A DNA stretch of 40,838 nt from Acidobacteriota bacterium (GCA_019243475.1 JAFAUE010000214.1:1-40838); one strand, 5' to 3'. Counted from the first letter of the stretch, positions 10,799-18,733 are shown. Numbers and translations are program-made. Notes: a model not told the origin generated them from the letters alone.

Positions 10799-11152
10799 AT
10801 GACTCATTCACTCGTTCGTTGGCTTTTGATGTCGCTCAGCCTGCTGATCGTGTCTTATGTCGTTCCCGGCTTCTTCGTCACGGGAATTGGATCCGCGCTC
10901 ATCGCCGCCCTGATCTTCGGCTTCCTGAATGCCACCTTGGGCCTTGTGCTGAAGATCCTCACCTTCCCCTTTACCATTCTCACCTTCGGGCTGTTTTGGT
11001 TTGTCATTAACGCCATCATTCTGGAAATTACCTCAGCGTTCGTGCGCGGATTTTTTATCCGATCTTTCTTTTCCGCGCTGGTCGGCGCGATTGTGCTAAC
11101 GCTGGTAAATATGCTGCTGAAAACCTTGGTGGGCGAAGTAGAACGACCTTAG
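10799..11152 (+). CDS. Holin superfamily IV-like (YvlD-type) membrane protein
   Basis: A 117-residue protein made almost entirely of four membrane helices (LLMSLSLLIVSYVVPGFFV, ALIAALIFGFLNATLGLVLK, FTILTFGLFWFVINAIILEI, FFSALVGAIVLTLVNMLLK). The motifs VPGF, the NA.LG...K.LT.P.TILTFGLF segment and the final A...S.v..l match the mycobacterial-phage-holin-IV/YvlD family (PF04020), which is common on bacterial chromosomes with no phage around. It follows the repeat-bearing membrane protein by 22 bases. Cellular role is poorly defined for this family. There is no sign of phage genes here. Confidence 0.88.
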   Translation: MTHSLVRWLLMSLSLLIVSYVVPGFFVTGIGSALIAALIFGFLNATLGLVLKILTFPFTILTFGLFWFVINAIILEITSAFVRGFFIRSFFSALVGAIVLTLVNMLLKTLVGEVERP

Positions 11153-11374
11153 TTTTGAGAGGGATGTGAGAAAAGTTTCAAGTGCTTAGGCCCGCACTTG
11201 CCGGTCATCAGTGCGGTGCGAAGGGAGTGCGGCGGTTTTCAAGTACGATTCTCGTTCCTACTTTGCAACTGCGAATGAGGAAGTTTCATCGTAATGGGCT
11301 GGCCAGAAATAGTCGCTTGACAGCGCATCTACTGAGGCTAAAATCAGCCGAACCGGACCTGAAATACCGGCCCT

Positions 11375-11578
11375 ATGAGCATCACCCATCCCATACCTCC
11401 CAAATTTCCACCTCAGAGCATCAGCATGGAACAAGTCTGCAAGCATCCTCGTGTGCGCGTGGTTGCGCGCGAGGAGGACGCGGAATTTGTAGAGTGCCAG
11501 GAATGCGGGGAAGTCTTCGATTCCAGTGAATTCAAAGACATGATGATCGAAGAAGAATCCCGCGCCGCCGAACTCTAA
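11375..11578 (+). CDS. Small zinc-ribbon-like protein
   Basis: A 67-residue frame. The core reads VCKHPRVRVVAREEDAEF then VECQECGEVFDSSEF: a C-x-x-H-type pair followed by CxxC, which would suit one bound zinc. An acidic C-terminus follows. The start is uncertain: an in-frame ATG at 11426 would give 50 residues beginning MEQVCKHP, and neither start has a strong ribosome-binding site. The Cys/His pattern makes coding likely, and the fold could bind nucleic acid or protein. No operon partner is apparent. Confidence 0.6.
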   Translation: MSITHPIPPKFPPQSISMEQVCKHPRVRVVAREEDAEFVECQECGEVFDSSEFKDMMIEEESRAAEL

Positions 11579-11663
11579 CTCGCCATCCAGTTCCGTCGCC
11601 GATTGCAAGCTGCTTAACCTTGACCGTCGAGGTGTGTCCGAACCTACACGCCGACTGCTCAGC

Positions 11664-14327
11664 TTAAGCGCGCAGAGCCTGTACCGGATTGGTGCGCGTG
11701 GCCCGCCAGGCCGGCACGAAGCAGGCGGCGAGTGCGGCTACTACCATGATTAACGTCGCGATGGCGAATGCCATCGGATCGCGCGGACTGGTCTTATACA
11801 GCAGGTAGCCGAGCAATCGCGACAGCACCACAGCCGCAAAGCCGCCGATCACGACTCCTGCCGTAGTAAGGAGCATGCCCTGTGAAATCACCAAGCGCAG
11901 CAAGTCGGAGGCCCGGGCGCCCAAAGCCATGCGCACTCCAAACTCGCGGGTGCTTTGCGTTACCGCATAGGACATCACACCGTAAAGCCCAACAGCGGCC
12001 AGCACAAGCGCCAGAGCTCCGAATGCGCCGAGCATGTTGACGGCAATCCGCTGCACTGCCGTAGAACGATCTACCTCTTCCCGCATGGTGAGAATTTCGC
12101 CGGGAGCGAGATTGTTATCCAACGCGCGAACCTCTCGCACCAACGCTGTGGATAGGGCAGAGAGCGGCAATGTACTCCGGATATACAAGTTGCTACCAGG
12201 CTGGCTTTGACGGATTGGCACGTAGAAAAACGGTTGCAGCGGTTCTATGAGGCTGCTGTACTTTGCCTGCTTTGCCACGCCGATCACTTGAAGCCAACGG
12301 CCTTTCACCTGAATGCGGCGTCCGATCGGGTCGGCGCCGTGCCAGAACTGCGCGGCCATGGCTTCATTGACGATGGCAACCGGCAGGGTATTTTGATCGT
12401 CCGCGCGAGTGAACTCCCTTCCCGACAAGACTGGGATTCCCATTGTGGTCAGATAGCCGGGACTCACCTCGTTGTAGTCCACAATTGGTTGTTCCCCGGG
12501 AGCGGCTACATACCCGTCCACGGCGATGGGCGAGGATGAATAAACCCCATAGCTAAACGCAGCAATTCGGGAAAACGCGGCCGACTGAATGCCAGGGACG
12601 GCTCGCAATCGATCGGCCAAGTCCTCTTCAAACGTGAGATTCCGGACCTTGTCATACCCGGCAACCCTTGTATCCACCCAGGTGCTGATCACGTCGCGCG
12701 TAGAGAATCCCGGATCGGTACTCTGCAGCGCGTGCAGACTCTTCAACAGCAAGCCCGATCCCACCAACAACATGAAGCTGAGCGCAACCTGAATTAGAAC
12801 CAGACTGGATTGCGCCAGCGCGCGCCGCCTGCCTCCCACAACGCCACCGGACTCGGCTTTTAGCGCCGAGGTCAGGTCAAGCTTCCTGGTATGCATCGCC
12901 GGGACAAGACCGAGCAGTACAGTGGCCAATAGGCAAACCGCTGTGCTCAAAACGAGCACCCGCCAATCAACCGCGCCGGGCAGATACATCGACGTGCCTC
13001 CGCGTCGCGGCTCGAGAAGCACAAGCAGGTTGCGGCACCAGCGCGCAACGAGTAAGCCGCCTGCCGCTGCGATGGTGGAGAGAATTAACCCTTCCGTCAG
13101 GAGTTGCTGTAGCAGTCGCCCGCGACGCGCTCCCAGGGCGAGCCGTACGGTCATTTCATGGCGGCGGCCGAAGGCCTTAACCAGCAGCAGATTGCTGACA
13201 TTTGCACAAACAATGAGGAGCACGAAAACTACTACTCCCAGCGCGATGCTTAGAGTCGGCAGCAAGGCCCCGGCATTGTTGAAAGGCGTTTCCCAGAGTG
13301 GGTAAAGCTTCACGCCGAAGCCGCGATTGGTCTCCGGATACTGGTCTTCCAGGCGCTTGGCTACAGCGGAAATCTCCGCCTGCGCTTGCGCCGCTGTGAC
13401 GCCTGGTTTGCGGCGCACGTAAGCTTCAATCCATCGCGCGCTACGATCCTCGAGCTTGTAGCCTCCGGGAACGAACCGTTCCTGCATCGAGACCGGCACC
13501 CAGAACTGCATCGCCCAGCCAACGAATGTGCCTTCAAATCCCTGGGGTGCTACTCCGACGATCGCGTGCGGCTGCCCGCCGAGCATCTGCGTTTTGCCGA
13601 TGATGTTGGGATCGCCGCGAAAGCGGTCCTGCCAAAGGTGATAGCTGATCACTACAACGGGATGGGCGCTACGTCCATAATCTTCCTCTGGGCGAAACCC
13701 TCGTCCCAAAATAGGACGAATGCCATAGGCATCAAAGTAATTCGACGAAACCAGACTGCCGGTAACCACCTGTGCGCGATCGCCGATGCTGAGAGTTGCG
13801 CCCATGATCTTGTCCACGACAAAGGCGTCGAACAGAGTGCAGTTGCGCTGGAGGTCCAGAAAATCCGGCCAGGATACCCCGTCGCGACCCGAAGTCGAAC
13901 GATTCGTGCCAGTCAATGCCATAAGCCGTTCCTGCCCGCTAACCATGGGGAATGGCCGCAGCAAGATACCTTCAATCCAGCTAAAGACAGCAGCGTTGGC
14001 GCCGATTCCCAAAGTGAGACATAGGATGGCGAGCGCCGAAAATCCCGGGCTCCGGCGCAACATGCGTATTCCGAAATGCAGGTCTTGTATCACGTTCTCG
14101 ATGAAGTTGACGTTACGCATTTCCCGACACTCCTCCTTCACCTGCTGGAATCGCCCCAAACTGTGCAAGGCTGCACTGCGCGCCTTGTCCGACGACATGC
14201 CTTCTTTTATGTATTCGGCGATCTGGAACTGCAAATGGAACTCGAGTTCGTCTTCAAGATCGCGGTCCGCATCCCCTTTGTGGAACAGCGACCGCAAACG
14301 GAGTGGCAATTTGTAAAGGAGACGCAC
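11664..14327 (-). CDS. ADOP-type ABC transporter permease (duplicated FtsX/MacB-like)
   Basis: An 887-residue permease from the GTG at 14327, which has an AAGGA site 8 bases upstream; the longer frame to 14480 overlaps padR and is unlikely. An N-terminal cytoplasmic helical domain (DLEDELEFHLQFQIAEYIKEGM) is specific to the acidobacterial duplicated orphan permease group. Two MacB-periplasmic-core plus FtsX units follow: the first helix begins FSALAILCLTLGIGANAAVFSWIEGI, with membrane bundles near residues 350-520 and 755-885 and RTNPVQALRA at the end. No ATPase gene is adjacent, hence orphan. The upstream PadR gene, 17 bases away, probably controls it. Substrate unknown; these permeases are thought to export peptides or drugs. 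Confidence 0.94.
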   Translation of the reverse strand: MRLLYKLPLRLRSLFHKGDADRDLEDELEFHLQFQIAEYIKEGMSSDKARSAALHSLGRFQQVKEECREMRNVNFIENVIQDLHFGIRMLRRSPGFSALAILCLTLGIGANAAVFSWIEGILLRPFPMVSGQERLMALTGTNRSTSGRDGVSWPDFLDLQRNCTLFDAFVVDKIMGATLSIGDRAQVVTGSLVSSNYFDAYGIRPILGRGFRPEEDYGRSAHPVVVISYHLWQDRFRGDPNIIGKTQMLGGQPHAIVGVAPQGFEGTFVGWAMQFWVPVSMQERFVPGGYKLEDRSARWIEAYVRRKPGVTAAQAQAEISAVAKRLEDQYPETNRGFGVKLYPLWETPFNNAGALLPTLSIALGVVVFVLLIVCANVSNLLLVKAFGRRHEMTVRLALGARRGRLLQQLLTEGLILSTIAAAGGLLVARWCRNLLVLLEPRRGGTSMYLPGAVDWRVLVLSTAVCLLATVLLGLVPAMHTRKLDLTSALKAESGGVVGGRRRALAQSSLVLIQVALSFMLLVGSGLLLKSLHALQSTDPGFSTRDVISTWVDTRVAGYDKVRNLTFEEDLADRLRAVPGIQSAAFSRIAAFSYGVYSSSPIAVDGYVAAPGEQPIVDYNEVSPGYLTTMGIPVLSGREFTRADDQNTLPVAIVNEAMAAQFWHGADPIGRRIQVKGRWLQVIGVAKQAKYSSLIEPLQPFFYVPIRQSQPGSNLYIRSTLPLSALSTALVREVRALDNNLAPGEILTMREEVDRSTAVQRIAVNMLGAFGALALVLAAVGLYGVMSYAVTQSTREFGVRMALGARASDLLRLVISQGMLLTTAGVVIGGFAAVVLSRLLGYLLYKTSPRDPMAFAIATLIMVVAALAACFVPAWRATRTNPVQALRA

Positions 14328-14344
14328 GTCTTGGGTTCCTTGCG

Positions 14345-14674
14345 TTAGGTGGATTCGAGTACTAGATCGATGGCCCCTGACAGACGGTTCCATTGCGTTT
14401 GCTGCCGGCGAAGATATCGCGCACCATCTCGCGTGAGTGAGTAATATTTCGCGCGGCGATTGTTCTCTGATTCTCCCCATTCCGCTTCAATCCAGCCCTG
14501 CTGCTCGAGTCGGTGCAGCGCTGGATACAACGCACCCTGGTTCACTTGCAGAACTTCTTTTGAAACTTGCCGAATGCGCTGGGCGATGCCCCAGCCGTGC
14601 ATGGGCTGCAGAGCAAGGGTTTTTAAGATCAGCAGATCCAGAGTGCCTTGGACCAAATCCGTTGGTTTCGCCAA
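14345..14674 (-). CDS. PadR-family transcriptional regulator
   Basis: A 109-residue winged-helix protein. LVQGTLDLLILKTLALQPMH, HGWGIAQRIRQ, QGALYPALHRLEQQGWI and the wing NNRRAKYYSLTRDGARYL are the full set of PadR signatures. Translation begins at TTG 14674, nine bases after AGGAG; the nearby ATG at 14681 is out of frame. The stop lies 17 bases before the permease start, the standard PadR-ADOP pair of Acidobacteriota. PadR proteins usually repress their own operon and release upon binding a small molecule. The effector is unknown. Confidence 0.95.
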   Translation of the reverse strand: MAKPTDLVQGTLDLLILKTLALQPMHGWGIAQRIRQVSKEVLQVNQGALYPALHRLEQQGWIEAEWGESENNRRAKYYSLTRDGARYLRRQQTQWNRLSGAIDLVLEST

Positions 14675-14876
14675 GATCCATCGCTCCTGTAAATAGATGA
14701 CAAGAGCTTAATGAGAGCTCCTGTCAATAGTCAAGGAGAGGGCTGTTGCAGGCGCCGTCCAGTGTTAAGGCCCGATGAAAAGTTGCACAGCTCGAGCCAG
14801 CAGCCCACATCAGTTGGTAACTCTTTGGTGCCAGCCCCTCATCTCATGCATAGTCACAAGCGACAGAGGCAAGCAC

Positions 14877-14996
14877 ATGGAGATCATGAAACGACTGCGT
14901 GCATGGTGGGAGACAAACTGGCTGCGGTCCTGGACCCGAGTGCTGGCAGGCGAGTTGATTGCAGTAAGCCAGCCGAGAACTGACGCCAGAAGGTAG
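14877..14996 (+). CDS. Possible 39-residue cationic, Trp-rich small protein
   Basis: A short open frame starting MEIMKRLRAWWETNWLRSW, then TRVLAGELIAV and a polar tail ending DARR. It would form a basic, tryptophan-rich amphipathic helix. The ribosome-binding site is weak (GAGGC before the ATG at 14877, or GGAG just before an ATG at 14886). Support comes mainly from the plus-strand terminator 16 bases after the stop. It may equally be a non-coding small RNA. I recognise no family. Confidence 0.3.
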   Translation: MEIMKRLRAWWETNWLRSWTRVLAGELIAVSQPRTDARR

Positions 14997-15012
14997 GTTC
15001 GCTCATGGAACA

Positions 15013-15043
15013 GGCCGCTCCTTGCGAGCGGCCCGTTTTTTTT
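15013..15043 (+). terminator. Intrinsic terminator, plus strand
   Basis: The perfect 8-base-pair stem GGCCGCTC (15013-15020) / GAGCGGCC (15026-15033) has a five-base loop, then CG and eight T residues (15036-15043). The T-tract exists only for plus-strand transcription, so it does not serve sodA, which is on the minus strand. Confidence 0.85.
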
Positions 15044-15064
15044 GGCAAGAATTAATACCGATGG

Positions 15065-15667
15065 TTACTTAAAGCGCTTGTTGATCTCGTCCCAATTGAC
15101 GACATTCCACCAGGCCGTCAGGTACTCCGGCCGGCGATTCTGGTACTTCATATAATAGGCATGCTCCCAGACGTCGTTTCCCATAATGGGATGATGGCCA
15201 TCTATCACTGGATTATCCTGGTTTGCCGTAGAAATCACTTCCAGCTTTCCCGCCTTACTGCGCACCAGCCACACCCAACCGCTGCCAAAGCGCTTGGTTC
15301 CGGCGTCGTTGAACTGCTTTTGAAAATCTTCAAAGCTGCCGAATGCCCGCTTGATCTCGTCCCCGACGCGCCCTGCAGGCGGTCCTCCGCCCTTTGGCTT
15401 CATGATTTGCCAAAACATCGTGTGGTTCATATGTCCGCCTGCGTTGTTACGGACCGCCGTGCGGATGTCCTCCGGAACACTGTTCAGATCGCGGAGCAGA
15501 TCTTCCACGCTCTTATTGGCAAGCTGCGGATGTTTTTCCAGCGCAGCATTCAAATTGTTCACGTATGCGGCGTGATGTTTGTCGTGATGCAAGGTCATCG
15601 TCTGCGAGTCGATATACGGCTCGAGCGCGGAATATTCATAAGGAAGCGGCGGAACTTGATGCGCCAC
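15065..15667 (-). CDS. sodA: Superoxide dismutase, Fe/Mn family
   Basis: A 200-residue enzyme converting superoxide to oxygen and hydrogen peroxide. Metal ligands are all present: H27 (MTLHHDKHH), H82 ([10 protein letters not shown]), D165 and H169 ([10 protein letters not shown]). The C-terminal signature [19 protein letters not shown] matches the family. G77 and Q150 (ANQD) are the pattern usual in manganese rather than iron enzymes. No signal peptide, so it is cytoplasmic. The start is GTG at 15667 behind AAAGGAG. It is downstream of the RiPP-like locus on the same strand with a 128-base gap, probably an independent gene. Confidence 0.97.
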   Translation of the reverse strand: MAHQVPPLPYEYSALEPYIDSQTMTLHHDKHHAAYVNNLNAALEKHPQLANKSVEDLLRDLNSVPEDIRTAVRNNAGGHMNHTMFWQIMKPKGGGPPAGRVGDEIKRAFGSFEDFQKQFNDAGTKRFGSGWVWLVRSKAGKLEVISTANQDNPVIDGHHPIMGNDVWEHAYYMKYQNRRPEYLTAWWNVVNWDEINKRFK

Positions 15668-15795
15668 GGCTTTCTCCTTTTCCTGTGGTCAATCGCCCAC
15701 GAAGGGCAACCTGCGATGATAAATGAAAATGGGAAGCGGCGTTTCCAGAGCGATGTCTTGCGGCCGCGTATGTTTCCAATCAGCAACCGTGACTA

Positions 15796-16521
15796 TCACC
15801 GCTGCGGTAGTGCAATGCTTCCAATGTCGGCCAACATCTGCAGGATTCGATCAACTTCGGCTTCACTCAATGCGCACCTTGCGGCAATTTCCCGCGACGT
15901 ACTTATGCCATCAACCGACGCGAACACGTTTGCAGTTAGAGAGTCCAACTCAGCTGCGTAAATCGTTCCATGTTGCGTGCGCGAGAACAGGAGGATGGAT
16001 TGTCCGCGAGAAATTGATTCGAGTTCCGCTTTGCCTCGGATTCGGCTGAGCAGCTCCGAAATTGGAATATCAAAAGCGTGGAGCACAGTCGAAAGCTGCT
16101 TGCGCGGGAAGGCCGCAGCAGGAGCAAACTCCGAGGTGGCCAGTTGCAGAAAGAAAGCTCGTTCGTATTCGAGCAGTTCACTCCACCACGGTTGTGGTTG
16201 AGCGGTGCGCAGTGCTGATACGGCAAATTCTGCAACTAGAGAAGATGTGTTGAAGGAACCGAGAACACATTCCCCAAGAATGGAGTCGAATCCGGGGCTG
16301 TCGATAAGTTGCTCAACTGAGAATTTTGGAATCAGCATTCGCACATATCGAAACCCTCGGCTGAGGCGGTCGCGGTAATAGCGGCGGGCGAGAAAGCGTG
16401 AAAAACGCCGTGCACGGTTGGCCTCCTCAGGGTCAAGGAGGATGATGTCGAAGTTCCGGAGGGAGCCGTCGCTGAGATATCGGATGACCTCATCCTGCAG
16501 ATCGCGGTCAGTGGATGCCAT
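15796..16521 (-). CDS. DUF2063-family partner protein of the MNIO oxidase
   Basis: A 241-residue protein. The first ~95 residues are an Arg-rich helical domain (LDPEEANRARRFSRFLARRYY) followed by PWWSELLEYERAFFLQLA near 110-127, the hallmark of DUF2063 (MbnC/BufC-like) proteins. The last ~60 residues (AAELDSLTANVFASVDG, TSREIAARCALSEAEVDRIL) read like a PqqD-like winged-helix peptide-recognition element. Its ATG lies two bases after the DUF692 stop, so the two are translationally coupled. In related RiPP systems such a partner binds the precursor leader and supports the oxidase. The assignment rests on motifs and context; sequence similarity to characterised partners cannot be measured here. 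Confidence 0.82.
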   Translation of the reverse strand: MASTDRDLQDEVIRYLSDGSLRNFDIILLDPEEANRARRFSRFLARRYYRDRLSRGFRYVRMLIPKFSVEQLIDSPGFDSILGECVLGSFNTSSLVAEFAVSALRTAQPQPWWSELLEYERAFFLQLATSEFAPAAAFPRKQLSTVLHAFDIPISELLSRIRGKAELESISRGQSILLFSRTQHGTIYAAELDSLTANVFASVDGISTSREIAARCALSEAEVDRILQMLADIGSIALPQR

Positions 16522-16523
16522 TT

Positions 16524-17354
16524 TCAGCTCGCTACGACCACCGCAGATTCGAAAGCCGCCCTGGTGCGGCGCATGCTTTCTTCCAGTTGCTGTGCAGTTA
16601 CAGTGGGGGAGAATACATCCACCGTGACGGCGCGTAGTTTGGGCGCGCGCTCCGCGACCGATTGCGCCAGGCGCAGAATGTCGTCATTCGGCGGTGTTGG
16701 CGCAATCCAGGGCGCATCGAGGTCGCAATCGTATTCGATGCCCGCGACATGAATTTCTACGACTTCCCGCAAAGGGAAATCCTCTATGTATTGGCGTGCA
16801 TCGACGTCGCGCTGGTGGGCGGCCAGCCAAATATGCGGGATGTCGATCAAAAAACCGCATCCGGTTTTGTCGAAGAAGCGGCACAAAAATTCTGCTTCGC
16901 TCATCTGCGCGTGCTTTACAGAGAAGAAGCCCGGAATGTTCTCCATCACCAGCGGCGCTTGAACTGCATCGCGCAGAACCGCCGCGTTTTCACAAAACCG
17001 GCTTAGGAACTCTTCGGTGTACAGGGGAGGAAAGACATAGTCCAGCGAGCGCGCGTGGTCCTGCGTGTGTAGACATTGGAAGTGCTCTGCCACCCACGGT
17101 GAGCGATAGCGCTCCTGGAGCCGGCGGGCGCGATCGAGCGCGAATTTACTCAGGGGATCGGAAAGTTGTCCCAAATAGTCGTGCAGCAGCAGCGGGTATT
17201 GCTGCTGAATGAGAGGAAAGAACTCGTCATCTGCATCTGGAGGATCGGCGATAGCCAAATGATCGATCAGCTCGGGATGCTCAAGCGTGAATGGTGCGAG
17301 ATGAGGATTGTAGAAAGTGCCGATGGAGAGTCGATCTGGAGGGATCGCTGGCAT
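16524..17354 (-). CDS. DUF692-family multinuclear non-heme iron oxidase (MNIO)
   Basis: From the ATG at 17354 it has 276 residues; a GTG at 17366 would add four (numbering here is from the GTG). The TIM-barrel metal-site residues of DUF692 (MbnB/TglH/ChrH/BufB) are visible: H62 (LLLHDYLG), H95 (WVAEHFQC), E142-N143 (LVMENIPGF), D175 and H178 (LIDIPHIW), E204 and H206 (VVEIHVAG). MNIO enzymes oxidise cysteine residues of precursor peptides, giving oxazolone/thioamide, thiooxazole or related groups. It lies between a Cys-containing repeat peptide gene and a DUF2063 gene, the standard cluster layout. The segment HLAIADPPDADDEFF near residues 36-50 departs from better-known members, so it may be a distinct subfamily. 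Confidence 0.9.
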   Translation of the reverse strand: MPAIPPDRLSIGTFYNPHLAPFTLEHPELIDHLAIADPPDADDEFFPLIQQQYPLLLHDYLGQLSDPLSKFALDRARRLQERYRSPWVAEHFQCLHTQDHARSLDYVFPPLYTEEFLSRFCENAAVLRDAVQAPLVMENIPGFFSVKHAQMSEAEFLCRFFDKTGCGFLIDIPHIWLAAHQRDVDARQYIEDFPLREVVEIHVAGIEYDCDLDAPWIAPTPPNDDILRLAQSVAERAPKLRAVTVDVFSPTVTAQQLEESMRRTRAAFESAVVVAS

Positions 17355-17361
17355 AAGAGAA

Positions 17362-17475
17362 TTCACCGCGGAGGCACGGAGAACAGAAAGAACTTCTTAA
17401 GGATTTGCAGTTTCGCTAGTCGAAGCTAGCGAACTGCGCGCCGCCTTCCGTGCTCTAAGTGGCTCCGCGGTGAAA
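17362..17475. repeat. Palindromic element between peptide gene and MNIO gene
   Basis: The left arm TTCACCGCGGAG...GCACGGA (17362-17380) and the right arm TCCGTGC...CTCCGCGGTGAA (17447-17475) are inverted copies, the right one with about nine extra bases. The centre holds a second hairpin, TTCGCTAG (17412-17419) / CTAGCGAA (17426-17433), flanked by GCAG and CTGC. Such elements resemble REP/MITE-type palindromes dispersed in many genomes. It fills nearly the whole gap and covers the alternative GTG start of the MNIO gene. Confidence 0.65.
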
Positions 17476-17482
17476 CTCGGAT

Positions 17483-17623
17483 TCAGTGGCAGGTGGGGGC
17501 GACTTCCGTGCTCTCCACGAGTTTTACGTTGTTGTGGCAGGTCGGGGCCACTTCGGCGGTCTCAACCAGTTTTATGTTCGCGTGACAGGCCGGAGCTACT
17601 TCGCTAATTTCGAGAATCTTCAT
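17483..17623 (-). CDS. Candidate RiPP precursor with three VAP(A/T)CH repeats
   Basis: A 46-residue peptide with ATG at 17623, preceded by AAAGGAG at ideal spacing; a longer in-frame start at 17695 has no such site. It consists of three near-identical units of 16 residues: KILEISEVAPACH, KLVETAEVAPTCH and KLVESTEVAPTCH, joined by ANI and NNV, the last unit ending the protein. Cys13, Cys29 and Cys45 are each followed by His. Codons for the repeated EVAP differ (GTA/GTG/GTC, GCT/GCC, CCG/CCC), so the protein repeat is older than a fresh duplication and looks selected. It lies directly upstream of DUF692 and DUF2063 genes, so it is very probably their substrate. Confidence 0.8.
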   Translation of the reverse strand: MKILEISEVAPACHANIKLVETAEVAPTCHNNVKLVESTEVAPTCH

Positions 17624-17788
17624 GCAGTTTCTCCTTTTTGCTAAGACTTCCGACAACGACTTATCTAGATGCCAGGGCCCTAAAACAGGAGGCACAAATT
17701 TTCTCAGATTCCGGAATCGTACGGCAATTCACCTCTCTCGCAGCGGCGCCAACTTCTGCCCCCAGTACAATTCGGGAAAGCTGAGATC

Positions 17789-18733
17789 ATGTCTTTCGGC
17801 ATTGACATATTCGTTCTCTTACGGGAAGAACAGATCCTCAAAGAGCTGCGGAAGGCCTTTGCTGAGCGTTACTTGCCAGAGCACCTGTTCTACTGGCTGC
17901 CCTCATCAATCCAGGCGTGGGTCGCTCTTTGCCGATCGACGGAATACAAGAATGCCAGCCGCGCTAGTGAAGTCCTGCGCCTGGCTGCGCCGGGCATCCG
18001 GCAGCGTTGCGAGGGGGGCACGACGCTCTGTGGTCTGGGTTGCGGAGAGGGCGGTAAAGACCTCGTGTTACTGCAGGAGTTCCATGATGCGGGCCAGCCG
18101 CTGAGATATATTGCCGCCGACTTCAGTCAGGCACTGCTGGAACTCGCGATCGATCAATCCCAGAAGCTAGTCAAGTCCGCTGCGGGTTTGAAGCTCAATG
18201 TCTTCGACGACGAACAGCTGGCGGTGGCAGGACGGCTGGCGCGCGAGGTTGGCGGTTGTGCAATATTTTCCGTTTTGGGAAATACGCTGGGCGCATTTGG
18301 TCCCCAGGCGTTCCCCAGCCGCCTTCGGCAATGCTGTGTCGCGCATGATTGTTTTCTTTTTGACGGCGAAATCTTCAGTGAGACGTCGCTGGCGGGCTAC
18401 GACAATCCAACGAACCGACGCTTCGCATGGGGCCCGCTGACCGGAGTGGGAATCACTGAAGAGGATGGCCGGCTGGAGTTCTCAACCGAAGCGCTGGATG
18501 ATGGACTCTTCGGCGTGTCCAAGCATTTTGTTGCCGGGCGCAATTTGCGAATCAACGTCGGCGGCGAATGGATTGACATTCGACGAGGCGAGACGCTGCG
18601 CATGAGCAATTCGATCAAGTATCGGAATGAGGCGACACTCCTCGGTTTCGTCGAACGAGCCGGGTTCAAGATTGAAATGAAATGGACGAGCTCTGATAAC
18701 CAATTTGTGCTTGCCTTCGCTAAGCCAAGCTAG
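17789..18733 (+). CDS. EgtD-like SAM-dependent methyltransferase
   Basis: A 314-residue protein. N-terminal PEHLFYWLPSSIQAWVALCRSTEYKNAS matches the substrate-side region of the histidine-specific methyltransferase (EgtD/DUF2260) family. The SAM motif LCGLGCGEGGKDLVLLQEF is near residue 80, RYIAADFSQALLELA at about 108, and FSVLGNTLGAF (the family's SxGNxxG..) at about 158. The C-terminal part ends NQFVLAFAKPS. It is transcribed away from the VAPTCH peptide gene, with 165 bases between them. Known EgtD makes trimethylhistidine for ergothioneine, but no egtB is nearby. It could modify the histidines next to cysteine in the peptide; that is speculation. Confidence 0.75.
   Translation: MSFGIDIFVLLREEQILKELRKAFAERYLPEHLFYWLPSSIQAWVALCRSTEYKNASRASEVLRLAAPGIRQRCEGGTTLCGLGCGEGGKDLVLLQEFHDAGQPLRYIAADFSQALLELAIDQSQKLVKSAAGLKLNVFDDEQLAVAGRLAREVGGCAIFSVLGNTLGAFGPQAFPSRLRQCCVAHDCFLFDGEIFSETSLAGYDNPTNRRFAWGPLTGVGITEEDGRLEFSTEALDDGLFGVSKHFVAGRNLRINVGGEWIDIRRGETLRMSNSIKYRNEATLLGFVERAGFKIEMKWTSSDNQFVLAFAKPS

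Larger units (their letters stand above)
14675..15064. other. Intergenic region with a plus-strand transcript candidate
   Basis: These 390 bases lie between padR and sodA, both on the minus strand, so no plus-strand transcript is expected. Yet a plus-strand intrinsic terminator sits at 15013-15043, with a 39-codon open frame just before it (14877-14996). I list both separately. No tRNA or other RNA family could be recognised. Confidence 0.5.

Noticed and set aside
10799-11152. Holin-like protein as a sign of a prophage
   Set aside because: No integrase, capsid, lysin or att-like repeats nearby; this family is common on chromosomes.
17483-17623. VAPTCH repeat as CRISPR-like or simple DNA repeat
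   Set aside because: Only three units of 48 bases with divergent codons, in frame, with start, stop and ribosome-binding site.
17624-17695. Longer N-terminus for the VAPTCH peptide
   Set aside because: The internal ATG at 17623 has an ideal AAAGGAG site, and the extra residues do not join the repeat pattern.
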